A stretch of 64,000 nt of DNA, taken from Acidisoma cellulosilyticum. GTDB taxonomy: Bacteria; Pseudomonadota; Alphaproteobacteria; Acetobacterales; Acetobacteraceae. Both the position numbers and the translations under genes were made by a program. Shown here piece after piece: positions 17,283-25,984 of this stretch; the stretch's first letter is position 1, and each line of letters starts with the position of its first letter. The notes beneath the pieces are model-generated. The model did no database searches, was not told where the DNA came from, and worked only from the letters and a program-made list of their open reading frames with translations. The stretch is taken from positions 1 to 64,000 of the forward strand of contig NZ_JAESVA010000005.1 of the NCBI RefSeq assembly GCF_020621385.1. The letters run 5' to 3'.

Positions 17283-18908
17283 TTACAGCCCGTTATGCGT
17301 CACGCGCCCGTCCATCATGGTGAGCGGGACGGTGGCAGCGGCGAGCGCATCGGCCGGGGCGTTGATCGGATCGACGGAGAGGGCGGTCAGGTCGGCGCGC
17401 ATGCCGGGCGTCAGCGCGCCCGAGATCGCTTCCTCATGCACCGCATAGGCCGCGATACTGGTCAGGCCCGCCAGCGCCTCCAGCCCGGTCAGCGCCTGTG
17501 ACGGCTGAATGGCCTCGGCGAGACTCTGCTCCGCCAGACGACGGAAGCGTGCGCAGACCAGAATCTCACGCGGATCGAAGGGGGCGATCGGCCAGTCCGA
17601 TCCCATGACGATCGGCGCGCCGGCATCGGCAATATCCCGGCAACGCCAGGCGCGATCGGCGCGTTCCTTGCCAAGGCGGCTGGACCAATTGTCCGAATGG
17701 TCCGCCCGCGTATAGCGCACGGCGTGGGACGGCTGCATGGACGGGATGATGCCTTCGGCCGCGAACCGCCCGATATCCTCATCCGGCAGCGTCTCGATAT
17801 GTTCGATGCGATGACGGGCCGCGCGGCGCAGCGCCTCCGGCACGTCCTTCAGCGTGTCGAGCACGAAGCGGATCGCGTGGTCGCCGATGGCATGGGTGAT
17901 GGTCTGCACCTGCCGCTCGGCGAAGAAGCGCAGCGCATATTGATAGGCTTCGTGATCGGGCCAGAGGGCGGCGAGGCCTTCGCCATGAATGTCGGGCTCA
18001 TGCAGCCAGCCGGTGCCGCCATCGATGGTGCCGTCGATGAAGAATTTGGCGGCCACCACGCGCCAGTATTTGCCGTGCAGGCTCTGCTGGGCCAGCACCT
18101 CATCGATATCGGATTGGGACGCGCCGGGATTGACCCAGGGTGCCACATGCAGGCGCAACGGCAGATCGGCCTCGGCCTCCAGCGCCGCGAACAATTCCAT
18201 GCTGCGGGTATTGGCGTCCATGACATGGATGCCGGTGAGGCCGCTCGCCGCCATGCGGTTGAGCGTGGTGCGCAGCGAGGCGACACGATCGGCGAAGGTC
18301 GGGACCGGGATCAGGCCTTTCACCAGGGCAATCGCTTCCGGCTCCAGCAGCACGCCGGTGGGGCGGCCGTCGGCGTCGCAGACGATGACGGAGGCGCCGA
18401 CGAAGCTGCGCGGGCCGGTGACGCCCGCCATGGTCAGCGCGGTGCGGCTGACGGCGACGCCGTGATAGTCGAAAATGAAGACGCAGGTCGGCCGACCGCC
18501 GACCGCATCCTCGATGGCGTCCGCGACATGGGGAAGCCCGGCAAAGGCGATGGGGTCCAGGCTATAGCCCATCACCCATTGGCCCAGCGGGGTGCGCTGC
18601 GCTTCCGCCCGCAGCCGCGCCAGCATTTCCTCGGCCGTGCGTGCGCCCGTCATATCGACGCCGACCTGCAGGTCATTGCCGGAGACAGGATGGGCATGAC
18701 CATCGACCAGGCCCGGCGTCAGATAGGCGCCGCCGAGGTCGAAAACCTCCGTCCGGCTATTGCGGAGTTTCAGAATGTCATCGCCGGTGCCGACAGCCGC
18801 GATAAGGCCGCCGCTGATGGCGATGGCATCGCCGTCGCGGATGCCCGCGGGCGCTGTCGCATCGCGCAGCCGGGCGTTGAACAGGATTGTATCGATCTGT
18901 GTCGTCAT
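17283..18908 (-). CDS. Metal-dependent amidohydrolase (YtcJ family)
   Basis: A 541-residue amidohydrolase-superfamily protein. It has the metal-binding LVDGHAHPVSG motif near residue 70, a later HAIGDHA histidine pair, RIEHIETL, and the Asp-containing MGSDWPIAPFDP near the C-terminus. YtcJ-type enzymes hydrolyse amides or similar bonds; substrates are mostly unknown. ATG 18908 (MTTQID) is preferred; a TTG at 18923 in frame would add five residues. It lies 17 bases or less after the class III aminotransferase, so the two are co-transcribed and probably process the same amine compound. Confidence 0.83.
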   Translation of the reverse strand: MTTQIDTILFNARLRDATAPAGIRDGDAIAISGGLIAAVGTGDDILKLRNSRTEVFDLGGAYLTPGLVDGHAHPVSGNDLQVGVDMTGARTAEEMLARLRAEAQRTPLGQWVMGYSLDPIAFAGLPHVADAIEDAVGGRPTCVFIFDYHGVAVSRTALTMAGVTGPRSFVGASVIVCDADGRPTGVLLEPEAIALVKGLIPVPTFADRVASLRTTLNRMAASGLTGIHVMDANTRSMELFAALEAEADLPLRLHVAPWVNPGASQSDIDEVLAQQSLHGKYWRVVAAKFFIDGTIDGGTGWLHEPDIHGEGLAALWPDHEAYQYALRFFAERQVQTITHAIGDHAIRFVLDTLKDVPEALRRAARHRIEHIETLPDEDIGRFAAEGIIPSMQPSHAVRYTRADHSDNWSSRLGKERADRAWRCRDIADAGAPIVMGSDWPIAPFDPREILVCARFRRLAEQSLAEAIQPSQALTGLEALAGLTSIAAYAVHEEAISGALTPGMRADLTALSVDPINAPADALAAATVPLTMMDGRVTHNGL

Positions 18909-18924
18909 CGCAATATTATCCAAC

Positions 18925-20373
18925 TTACGAAAGAATGCCTTCGGACTTCAGATCGGCGCGCGTGCGCGTAATCGCTTCGCGCAGCGTCGCTGCGGTCTCG
19001 GCGATGTGCTCCTCAGTGAAGATCAGCGGCGGTGACAGCACGATGAGATGGCCGATGGAGCGCGCGATCAGCCCTAATTCGTGCGCATGGTCCGCGATGC
19101 GATGGCCGACATCGGCTTTCGGCGAGAAAACCTGCTTGGTTTTCTGATCGGCGACGGCTTCGACGCACATCATGAAATGGCTGCCGCGCACATCACCGAC
19201 GATGTCGATATCGAGCAGGGATTTCAGCGCCTTTTCGAATTTCGGTCCATTCTCCCGCACCTGACCGCAGATATCCTCGTTCTCCATGGCGCGGATGGTG
19301 GCAAGGCCGGCGGCGCAGACCACGGGATGACCAGAATAGGTGAAACCATTGGTGAACCAGGCATCTTCCGGCGCGGCATTGAGCACGGCGTGAATCCGGT
19401 CGGAATAGATCAGCGCGCCGAGCGGCTGATAGCCCGAGGTGATGCCCTTGGCGGAGATGATGATATCCGGCTCGATGCCGAAATGCTCAGTGGAGGCGAA
19501 GAACTGGCCCAGCCGCCCGAAACCCGTCACGACCTCATCGGAGACGTAGAGAATATCGTATTTGCGGCAGAGGCCTTGTACGCGGGCATGATAGCCGCGC
19601 GGCGGCACGATGACGCCGCCGGCGCCCATCAGCGGTTCGGCGAAGAAGGCGGCGATGGTATCTGCGCCGAGCGAGAGGATCCGCTCTTCCATTTCGCTGA
19701 TCAGCAGGTCCAGGAAAGCGGCCTCGTCCATGCCCTCGGGACGGCGATAGGTATTGGGGGACCGCAGCGTCTGCACCATCTCGGTTTCGAAATTGAGCAG
19801 CGGGCTGCGCGCCGTGTGGCGGCCGGACATGGAATGGGTCAGATAGGTGCTGCCATGGTAGCTGTCCATCTGCACCAGAAGGCGGCGCTTGTCCTTCTTG
19901 CCGCGCAGCGCATGATAAAAATGGATCAGCCGGACGGCGGAATCATTCGCGGTCGATCCGCCGCAGGTGAAGAAGACGTGGTTGAGATCGCCGGGCGCGA
20001 TGCGCGCGATTTCCTTGGCGAGGTCGGCGGCGGGCAGGGAGCCGATATCCACGAAAGGCGTGAAATAGGGCATGCGCCGCGCCTGATCGGCGATGGCCTC
20101 GACAATGTCTTCACGCCCATAGCCGAGATTGACGCACCACAGCCCGGCCATGCCGTCCAGATAAGGGCGGCCCGTCGTGTCATAGACATGCACGCCGCGC
20201 GCGCCGCTGACGAGGAAGGCGCCACGCTCCTTGAAGCTCGCGAAATTGGTCCAAGGATGCAGCAGATGCTGACGGTCAGCCTCCCAGGCGGCTTTGGCCT
20301 CGGCCTCCGGGATGGCGAAATCGCGCATGCCGGAATTGGAGAGACGACCATCGGCCAGAGTAGAAGCTGTCAT
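18925..20373 (-). CDS. Class III pyridoxal-phosphate aminotransferase (omega-amine type)
   Basis: A 482-residue fold-type I aminotransferase. The PLP lysine is in IISAKGITSGYQPLGA, the conserved Asp in YVSDEVVTGFGRLG, and GGSTANDSAVRL forms the phosphate cup. It belongs with omega-amino acid:pyruvate or diamine aminotransferases, converting a terminal amine to an aldehyde. It is the first gene of a two-gene unit with the YtcJ amidohydrolase. Two copies of a ten-base direct repeat lie just upstream. The amino donor cannot be told from sequence. Confidence 0.88.
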   Translation of the reverse strand: MTASTLADGRLSNSGMRDFAIPEAEAKAAWEADRQHLLHPWTNFASFKERGAFLVSGARGVHVYDTTGRPYLDGMAGLWCVNLGYGREDIVEAIADQARRMPYFTPFVDIGSLPAADLAKEIARIAPGDLNHVFFTCGGSTANDSAVRLIHFYHALRGKKDKRRLLVQMDSYHGSTYLTHSMSGRHTARSPLLNFETEMVQTLRSPNTYRRPEGMDEAAFLDLLISEMEERILSLGADTIAAFFAEPLMGAGGVIVPPRGYHARVQGLCRKYDILYVSDEVVTGFGRLGQFFASTEHFGIEPDIIISAKGITSGYQPLGALIYSDRIHAVLNAAPEDAWFTNGFTYSGHPVVCAAGLATIRAMENEDICGQVRENGPKFEKALKSLLDIDIVGDVRGSHFMMCVEAVADQKTKQVFSPKADVGHRIADHAHELGLIARSIGHLIVLSPPLIFTEEHIAETAATLREAITRTRADLKSEGILS

Positions 20374-20431
20374 TGTCGGCGCGTCCTAGAGATTGCTTTC
20401 CTATGAGCCGCCTCTGACGCGACGGACGCGA

Positions 20432-20473
20432 TTTGTGATCACTTTTTCGAAGCGTGCAAGGATTTTGTGATCA
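20432..20473. promoter_or_regulatory. Direct repeat TTTGTGATCA x2 upstream of the aminotransferase
   Basis: TTTGTGATCA occurs at 20432-20441 and again at 20464-20473, 32 bases apart (about three helical turns). Each copy contains the palindrome TGATCA. They lie 59 and 91 bases upstream of the aminotransferase start, in its promoter region, and look like paired operator sites. The regulator is unknown; the MarR-GNAT gene just upstream is one candidate but carries a different palindrome at its own promoter. Confidence 0.5.
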
Positions 20474-20479
20474 AATTCT

Positions 20480-21394
20480 TCAGGGTCGCAGCTTCAGCAC
20501 CCAGGTTTCGCCCATCAGTGGCATGCCGAATCGGTCATGCATCGCGGTCTCTGTTATGGTGAAGCCGTGCTCGGCATAGATGCGACGCGCGGTTTCCAGA
20601 ATGGTGTGAGTCCAGAGCGAGATGTCGCGGTAGCCGGTACTGCGCGCGAAATCGACACAGGTGGCAACCAGGGCGCGGCCGATGCCAAGGCCGCGGGCGG
20701 AGGATTCGACATAGAGCAAACGCAGCCGGCTGCGATCATCGCCTTCATCCGTCAGGAAGACAGATCCCGCGATCATGCCATTGACCTCGGCGACCCAGCA
20801 TTGCTCGCGGCCGGGTTTGAAATTACGCAGAAAATTCGTCGTAACTTCGCCTTCGATCACTTCGATATCGGGTCCCCAGCCGTAATCCTCCCGATAGAGG
20901 ATCGACTGCCGCGACGCGATCAGCCCCATATCGCCGGGGCGAAAGCTGCGCAGCGTAAACGTGCGTTCAGAGGCGGGGTCGAGCAGCGATTGCACGGTCG
21001 TCAGCGCCTGGGTCAGCTGCGCGCGTTGGCCAGGGTTCAGACGCTGCAGACTAGCCTCCACCACCGTCTGCTGACGGCTGTCCAGCTCAGCCGCGACCGC
21101 GTGGCCTGAGGCGGTCAAGGCGATCGGCCTCTGCCGGCCGTCTTCCGCGCCGCGCTCACGCTCGATCCAGCCGCGCGTTTCGAAACGGCCGAGAACACGA
21201 CTGACGAAACCGCCATCCATACCCAGGGCTGCCTGAAGATCGGCGGCGAGAGGAAGGTCTCGCTGAGCGATCTCGAAAAGCAGCCGCGCTTCGGCCAAGG
21301 ACATCTCGGTGCCGAGGAATTTCGGATCAAGCGCGCCGACATAATGCGTGAAAAAGCGATTGAAGCGGCGCAGTTGGGCGGTTGCAGTTTCCAT
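20480..21394 (-). CDS. MarR-type helix-turn-helix / GNAT acetyltransferase fusion
   Basis: A 304-residue two-domain protein. Residues ~1-145 are a MarR-type winged helix (LPLAADLQAALGMDGGFVSR, then the wing ERERGAEDGRQRPI). Residues ~150-304 are a GNAT domain with the acetyl-CoA loop ESSARGLGIGRALV and the C-terminal TARRIYAEHGF. Such fusions are described in many bacteria as acetylating regulators, usually of amine or antibiotic functions. ATG 21394 is chosen because the upstream TTG at 21415 would overlap the promoter and palindrome. It may regulate the aminotransferase/amidohydrolase unit downstream. Confidence 0.88.
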   Translation of the reverse strand: METATAQLRRFNRFFTHYVGALDPKFLGTEMSLAEARLLFEIAQRDLPLAADLQAALGMDGGFVSRVLGRFETRGWIERERGAEDGRQRPIALTASGHAVAAELDSRQQTVVEASLQRLNPGQRAQLTQALTTVQSLLDPASERTFTLRSFRPGDMGLIASRQSILYREDYGWGPDIEVIEGEVTTNFLRNFKPGREQCWVAEVNGMIAGSVFLTDEGDDRSRLRLLYVESSARGLGIGRALVATCVDFARSTGYRDISLWTHTILETARRIYAEHGFTITETAMHDRFGMPLMGETWVLKLRP

Positions 21395-21415
21395 GACCGC
21401 TTTATCGCAAAACAA

Positions 21416-21430
21416 CTTGACTAAGTCAAG
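21416..21430. promoter_or_regulatory. Palindromic MarR-type operator overlapping the MarR-GNAT promoter
   Basis: CTTGACT-A-AGTCAAG is a perfect inverted repeat with seven-base arms. On the minus strand it contains TTGACT as a -35 hexamer, followed after 17 bases by GATAAA as a -10, so a repressor here would block this promoter. The predicted transcription start falls at or next to the ATG at 21394, suggesting a very short leader or a leaderless mRNA. Autorepression through such palindromes is usual for MarR proteins; the promoter assignment is inference. Confidence 0.6.
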
Positions 21431-21433
21431 TAT

Positions 21434-22954
21434 TCAGGGCGCGTAGAACCCATCCAGCACGCAGAGCGGCGTGACGATCAGGCTCGCCATGGCCGCAGCC
21501 GCGACAGGCAGCAGGAGCAGGCTGGGCGGGGCGGCATCAAGCAACCGCGCACGGGGGACCAGGAACGCGGTTGCGGGCAGTAGCGGCAGGAAATACCGGC
21601 CGGTCGGACCTTGCACGATGGGGAATCCCACCTTCGTCCAGGTCAGATATTGCGACATATAGATGGCGACGGTGATCAGCCCGAGCATGGTGAACAGCAC
21701 GAATTGGTCGCGCCTTCCGAAGCCGCTCGGGCGCGTCTGCTGACGGTCGGCGAGTAGCGCGGATAACAGCGCCAAGGCCCAGAGCGCATAGAGCGGTGCC
21801 GGCAGGCGCAGCGAGACGAAGCCGAGGACGCCGATAAACTCCAGCACAATCCCTTTCTGTAGCCAAAGTGAGCGCAAAGTGAGGGTAAGGACGCGCAAAG
21901 GGTCTGCGGCCAGGACAAGCATTTGCGCCGCCGCATCAGGGCTGGTGAAGAATCGTACCGCAGGGCCCGGCCAAAATGGGCCGGCGCGGTAGAGCGGCAA
22001 CGGCGGCCAGGGTGTCGCGATTTGGCTCATGGCATAACCAGCCCAGCCGAGTGCCGGAACCGCGCAAAGCGCGGCCAAAACCAGTCTCAGCCCGCAATCG
22101 CGGCGCGTCCTGATCGGAAAGACCAGCATCAGCAACAGTCCGACATAGGGAATTTTGGCGAGCGCGATGACGCCCAGCAGACCCGCCGCCGCGATCCAGT
22201 CGGGCGAGGGCCGCCGGCGTCCGAAGAGCGCCAGGACCTGTTCCTCCTCTCGGGTCAGCAGCGCCACGGCAAGTACGGCGGTCGCGATAAGCAGGCCGTC
22301 CTGATTGAGCGAAGCGGCGAGGGAGATTTCCATCGGCAAGGCCAATGTGCAGAGCAAAACGGCATGCCCGCGCCGTGCGATGCTCAACGCCAGCATGCCG
22401 ATAAGGGCAAAGACAAAAAGATTGATCAGTCTTCCAGAGAGATAAGCTTCGGCAGGGCCCGCATGGATGGCACGCATCGCCGCCATGGCGATGGCCGCCG
22501 GCGCATAGAAGATCGGCATGTAGAGTGCCAAAGGCGTGATTTCGGCGAAGCTCAGATGTCCCTGCCATCGCGCTCTGTGCGCCTCATGCAGCCTAGCGGG
22601 CGTTACCCATTCGCCGGGGCCTTGAACCATGGCCGCCGCCACGATGCCAAGATCGGCGGAGACACCGGCGGCTCTGCGTGGGCTGCCGTCCGGCAGTTGG
22701 ATGATCGCCCGATAGCCGATGATTTCGCCATGCGACAGGCTTTCGGCCCGCAGCGCATGAGCGGTTTCGTCGGCGACGCCGCCAAGCGGCGTGACGAAGG
22801 CAAGGATGATGCCGAGCGGCAGCACCAAAGCCAGGAAGATGATCAGGCAAAGCCTTGGCATCCGCGCATCATTTTGCAGATCCCGCCTGCCATCGGCGGG
22901 TCGGATCTCGCCTTCGTCTTCGCCCGTCGTGCGGAAGGCGATCAACCCGCTCAT
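21434..22954 (-). CDS. DUF2142-family polytopic membrane protein
   Basis: A 506-residue membrane protein with about ten to twelve helices. It has the DUF2142 hallmark near the first helix: a Pro/Gly loop followed by [19 protein letters not shown], comparable to the PDE-H-RA motif of the family. DUF2142 proteins are GT-C-fold-like and occur in polysaccharide or lipid-glycosylation loci. The ATG at 22954 overlaps the stop of the GT2 gene (ATGA), which supports this start although helix one begins around residue 33. It probably works with that glycosyltransferase on a lipid-linked sugar. Confidence 0.75.
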   Translation of the reverse strand: MSGLIAFRTTGEDEGEIRPADGRRDLQNDARMPRLCLIIFLALVLPLGIILAFVTPLGGVADETAHALRAESLSHGEIIGYRAIIQLPDGSPRRAAGVSADLGIVAAAMVQGPGEWVTPARLHEAHRARWQGHLSFAEITPLALYMPIFYAPAAIAMAAMRAIHAGPAEAYLSGRLINLFVFALIGMLALSIARRGHAVLLCTLALPMEISLAASLNQDGLLIATAVLAVALLTREEEQVLALFGRRRPSPDWIAAAGLLGVIALAKIPYVGLLLMLVFPIRTRRDCGLRLVLAALCAVPALGWAGYAMSQIATPWPPLPLYRAGPFWPGPAVRFFTSPDAAAQMLVLAADPLRVLTLTLRSLWLQKGIVLEFIGVLGFVSLRLPAPLYALWALALLSALLADRQQTRPSGFGRRDQFVLFTMLGLITVAIYMSQYLTWTKVGFPIVQGPTGRYFLPLLPATAFLVPRARLLDAAPPSLLLLPVAAAAMASLIVTPLCVLDGFYAP

Positions 22955-23763
22955 GCGGTTGCCTTGCGCGACGTCACCGGTATGTCGTGATGGCCTGACC
23001 TTGTCTGAACCAGACGTCCGCCGTCACCGCTGAACAAAGCAGAGCGGCGCAGGCCCATGCGCGACAGGCGATAATCGACGGAGGTTGCCAGAACACCCAG
23101 CCCATATGCCAGACTGCGGGGGAAATTGATGCTGGAGGCTTCGCGGAAATAGCGTGTCGGACAGGAGATTTCGCCAATGCGGTAGCCGGCGTCGATCGCA
23201 AGCGCCAGCATCTGATTGTCGAAGACGAAATCATCCGAACAGCGCAGCAGCGGCAGGCTTTCCAGCACGCTGCGGCTCCAGGCACGATAGCCCGTGTGGT
23301 ATTCGGACAGGTTCTGCGCGAGCAGAAAATTCTGTGCGGCGGTCAGGCCAAGATTGGCGATGTATTTATAGAGCGGCATGCCGCCCTTCAGCGCGCCTTG
23401 GCCCAGAATGCGAGAGCCGAGCACGACATCGTAATGGTCGGATGCGATCATCGACGCCATGGCGCTGACGAGTTTCGGCGAATATTGGTAGTCAGGATGC
23501 AGCATGACGACGATATCGGCACCGCGCGCAAGGGCGGCTGCATAGCAAGTCTTCTGATTGGCACCATAGCCGCAATTTTCTTGATGGCAGATCGTAAAAA
23601 GCGAAAGCCCGCGCGCGACCATAACGGTGCGATCCTCGCTCGCGTCATCGGTCAGAATGATATCGTCGACAATATGACGGGGGATTTCGGCAATGGTGCG
23701 GAGCAAGGTCCGCTCCGCATTATAGGCGGGCAGAACGACGGCGACGCGCTTTCCGAGAAGCAT
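22951..23763 (-). CDS. Family 2 glycosyltransferase (dolichyl/polyprenyl-phosphate sugar synthase-like)
   Basis: A 270-residue GT-A enzyme with [12 protein letters not shown] at residues ~9-20, the DDASEDRT loop, ILTDD and the acceptor-side [12 protein letters not shown]. It resembles DPM1/GtrB-type synthases that load a sugar onto polyprenyl phosphate, but lacks the C-terminal membrane helices of GtrB. It is translationally coupled to the DUF2142 membrane protein, so a lipid-linked sugar donor and its membrane transferase are a reasonable reading. Its promoter region carries two GTGGGA palindromes. Confidence 0.83.
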   Translation of the reverse strand: MLLGKRVAVVLPAYNAERTLLRTIAEIPRHIVDDIILTDDASEDRTVMVARGLSLFTICHQENCGYGANQKTCYAAALARGADIVVMLHPDYQYSPKLVSAMASMIASDHYDVVLGSRILGQGALKGGMPLYKYIANLGLTAAQNFLLAQNLSEYHTGYRAWSRSVLESLPLLRCSDDFVFDNQMLALAIDAGYRIGEISCPTRYFREASSINFPRSLAYGLGVLATSVDYRLSRMGLRRSALFSGDGGRLVQTRSGHHDIPVTSRKATA

Positions 23764-23841
23764 GAACGGGTTTCCATCTTCGGTCTAAGGCGGGACCGCC
23801 CCGTGGAGATGGGCAGTGCCAAGCCAGTTGAAGCGTGGTGA

Positions 23842-23870
23842 TCTATAATGTGGGAAAAATTCCCACACAA
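23842..23870 (-). promoter_or_regulatory. Candidate promoter for the GT2-DUF2142 operon
   Basis: On the minus strand TTGTGT (23870-23865) and TATAGA (23847-23842) are separated by 17 bases, and that spacer is almost entirely filled by the first GTGGGA palindrome. The GT2 start lies 79 bases downstream. A repressor at the palindrome would occlude this promoter. On the plus strand a perfect TATAAT sits at 23844-23849 but without a good -35 at the right distance. Confidence 0.45.
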
Positions 23871-23892
23871 GGGGCGTGGGAGATGTTCCCAC
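23850..23892. promoter_or_regulatory. Two tandem palindromic operators GTGGGA-N5-TCCCAC
   Basis: Two 17-base inverted repeats, GTGGGAAAAATTCCCAC (23850-23866) and GTGGGAGATGTTCCCAC (23876-23892), have identical six-base arms and different five-base centres. Their centres are 26 bases apart. Site one extends to eight-base arms (TGTGGGAA/TTCCCACA). They lie between the divergent GT2 and DUF6502 genes, 35 bases before the DUF6502 ATG. Conserved arms with variable centres are typical of a dimeric repressor site. I do not recognise this motif from a known regulator. Confidence 0.75.
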
Positions 23893-23926
23893 GAAACGTG
23901 AGGCATGTTACCTTTCGTATCGGCCC

Positions 23927-24760
23927 ATGAACCCGCACACCCTCCCGACCGAGGCGATTTTAAACGCCTCCGCCCATCTGCTGCGCCCTTTGGTGCGGCT
24001 GATGCTGCGCGTGGGCATTACCTTTCCGGTCCTTGCCGAGCGCTTGCGCATGCTCTTCGTCGAAGTGGCGGCCAGCAGCATCGAACAGGACAAGGCGCGG
24101 ACGGATAGTCGCCTCAGCCTTGCCACCGGCATTCATCGCAAGGAAATCAGGCGGCTGCGCGAAGCCGGCGGCGGCGCACCGGTGCCGGCCCTGCGGGAGC
24201 CATCCTCCGTCACGCTCACAAGCGCGCTCATCGCACGCTGGCTTGCGACGCCGACCGATGACGTTTGGCTTCTGCCGCGCAGCGCGGCGTCGGGGCCGTC
24301 TTTCGATGCGCTGGTGCGCTCCGTCACCACCGATGTGCGGCCGCGCGCCGTATTGGATGAGTTCCTGGCCCAGGGCATCGTCACACTGGAAGCGGGCGAC
24401 CGGGTGCGGTTGAATATGCAAGCCTTTATCCCGGCGCCGGGGGCGGAGGCACAGCTTTTCTACTTCGGGCGCAATCTGCACGATCATATCGCGGCGGCCG
24501 CCGCGAATGTTCTGTCAACCGATCATGCGCCTTTCCCCGATCTCAGCCTGCATTACGATCGGCTGAGCACGGGGGCGGCGGACGCTCTGGACGCGGCGGC
24601 CCGCGCGGCCTCCGCCCGGTTGATGCAGGATATCAACCGGCAGGCGGCGGCCATTGCGGCTGCCGATGATGCGTCACCGAAATCGGGACCGACGAGACGG
24701 GTCAATTTCGGCATCTATCTTTATGTCGAGGATGAGCAAGGCAAGGAAGAGCGCTCATGA
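23927..24760 (+). CDS. DUF6502-family protein, possible DNA-binding regulator
   Basis: A 277-residue cytoplasmic protein with no signal peptide. The N-terminal ~80 residues are helical; residues ~60-80 (LSLATGIHRKEIRRLRE) look like a helix-turn-helix. The rest, including FYFGRNLHDHIAAAAANVL, matches what I know of DUF6502, a family of unknown function. ATG 23927 is chosen; the open frame upstream to 23876 would be read from inside the second palindrome. It overlaps the DUF5666 gene by four bases. The HTH-like segment and the upstream palindromes suggest an autoregulator, which is inference. Confidence 0.7.
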   Translation: MNPHTLPTEAILNASAHLLRPLVRLMLRVGITFPVLAERLRMLFVEVAASSIEQDKARTDSRLSLATGIHRKEIRRLREAGGGAPVPALREPSSVTLTSALIARWLATPTDDVWLLPRSAASGPSFDALVRSVTTDVRPRAVLDEFLAQGIVTLEAGDRVRLNMQAFIPAPGAEAQLFYFGRNLHDHIAAAAANVLSTDHAPFPDLSLHYDRLSTGAADALDAAARAASARLMQDINRQAAAIAAADDASPKSGPTRRVNFGIYLYVEDEQGKEERS

Positions 24761-25911
24761 AGCGCTGTCCCGCCCTTGTGACATTGGCCTGGCTGCTGAC
24801 CGCCTGCACGCCACAGGCTTCGGAACTGGCAGGACCGGTGCGCTGGTCTGATGTGAACTGGCTGCATCCCGCTATGTCCGGCACGGCCTGTCGCGCGCCC
24901 GAGGGCGACGGCCAGATGCGATTGGCCGAGCGTGGTATCGGCGGCACTGGCCCTATCACCCGGCCGCCGACAGCCCCTGGTCCCACGGATAGCAAGCCGC
25001 CGACCGGGGTTGCCGCCGTCATTACCGGTTTCGGCAGTGTCTGTCTCGCGGGGTTGGAGGTTGCGCTGGCGCCGTCGCTGACGGTCACTATGGATGGTCT
25101 GACGACGAGCGAGCAAAATCTGGCGGCCGGCCAGCGGGCGGTGTTGGTCGCGACCTGGGACGGTCACCGGCCAATCACGGCCAAGGTCGCGATCCGGCAT
25201 GAGATCGTGGGACCGGTGGAGCGTGAGGTAACTGACGGCATCTGGATCGTCGCCGGGCAGCTTGTCCACATCGCGCCCGGCGCCTGGGTGCAGGCGGCTT
25301 TGACACGCGGCAATTGGGTGGCGGTCAGTGGCTTGCCGCAACCGGACGGCGGTGTGCTGGCAAGCCGGATCGATACCGCTGTCGCGGGTGAGGTGCTGTT
25401 ACGCGGACGACTTCAACGCAATGGACAAGACTATCGCATCGGCACGCTGGTGGTTGTGGGCGGGGATGTGGCAAGCCTTGCTGGTGAGATGGTCAGCCTG
25501 CGCGGTCGGTTGGTGGGCGATGCTCTGGCGGTGCAGCGCGCGATGCCCGATCAATTGCAGAGCGATCCTGCCGCTGCCTTCGGCCCCGGCATCAGCCATT
25601 TTGCTATTCAGGCGCTGATCAGCGGTGCGCGTGGGGGCGCTGACCCTTTCGCTGCGCATCTGGCGCTGCCGCCCGGCACGGCGCTGCCCGCCGTCGCCGA
25701 ACCCGCCATTCTGGGCCTGGTAAGGGCCGGCGCGACCGGACTGGTCGCGACATCGGTGAATGTGGCGGGTGGGGAATCCGCGGACGTTGGCGGTATGACG
25801 GCACCGCGTGGCACGGCCCATCAGCCGCCATCGCCGGGCGGGCCGAGTTTCGGCCATCCGGGTGGTCCGGGTCCTGGCGGCGCCGGGCCAGGCAATGGGA
25901 CAGGACCCTGA
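24757..25911 (+). CDS. DUF5666-type lipoprotein with Gly/Pro-rich tail
   Basis: A 384-residue exported protein. The N-terminus has a lipobox LLTAC (Cys18 as lipidation site). The middle contains repeated beta-rich DUF5666-like modules, for example ITGFGSVCLAGLEVAL near residue 89, and two or three further copies at ~150-270 (VSGLPQPDG, LLRGRLQRNG, SLRGRLVGD). The last ~40 residues are glycine/proline-rich and probably disordered. It is coupled to DUF6502 by an ATGA overlap. Its role is unknown; a periplasmic or outer-membrane location is likely. Confidence 0.72.
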   Translation: MKRCPALVTLAWLLTACTPQASELAGPVRWSDVNWLHPAMSGTACRAPEGDGQMRLAERGIGGTGPITRPPTAPGPTDSKPPTGVAAVITGFGSVCLAGLEVALAPSLTVTMDGLTTSEQNLAAGQRAVLVATWDGHRPITAKVAIRHEIVGPVEREVTDGIWIVAGQLVHIAPGAWVQAALTRGNWVAVSGLPQPDGGVLASRIDTAVAGEVLLRGRLQRNGQDYRIGTLVVVGGDVASLAGEMVSLRGRLVGDALAVQRAMPDQLQSDPAAAFGPGISHFAIQALISGARGGADPFAAHLALPPGTALPAVAEPAILGLVRAGATGLVATSVNVAGGESADVGGMTAPRGTAHQPPSPGGPSFGHPGGPGPGGAGPGNGTGP

Positions 25912-25931
25912 ACCTGACCGGTTGCAGACAC

Positions 25932-25957
25932 AAAAAAAGCGGCTCACGCCGCCTTTT
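25932..25957. terminator. Bidirectional rho-independent terminator between DUF5666 gene and efeB
   Basis: A short stem GCGGC/GCCGC with a TCAC loop is flanked by an A-run on the left and TTTT on the right, in the 73-base gap between two convergent genes. Read from either strand it gives a GC hairpin followed by U residues. Confidence 0.65.
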
Positions 25958-25984
25958 CTGTCACGTCATCCGACCTCGAACCGA

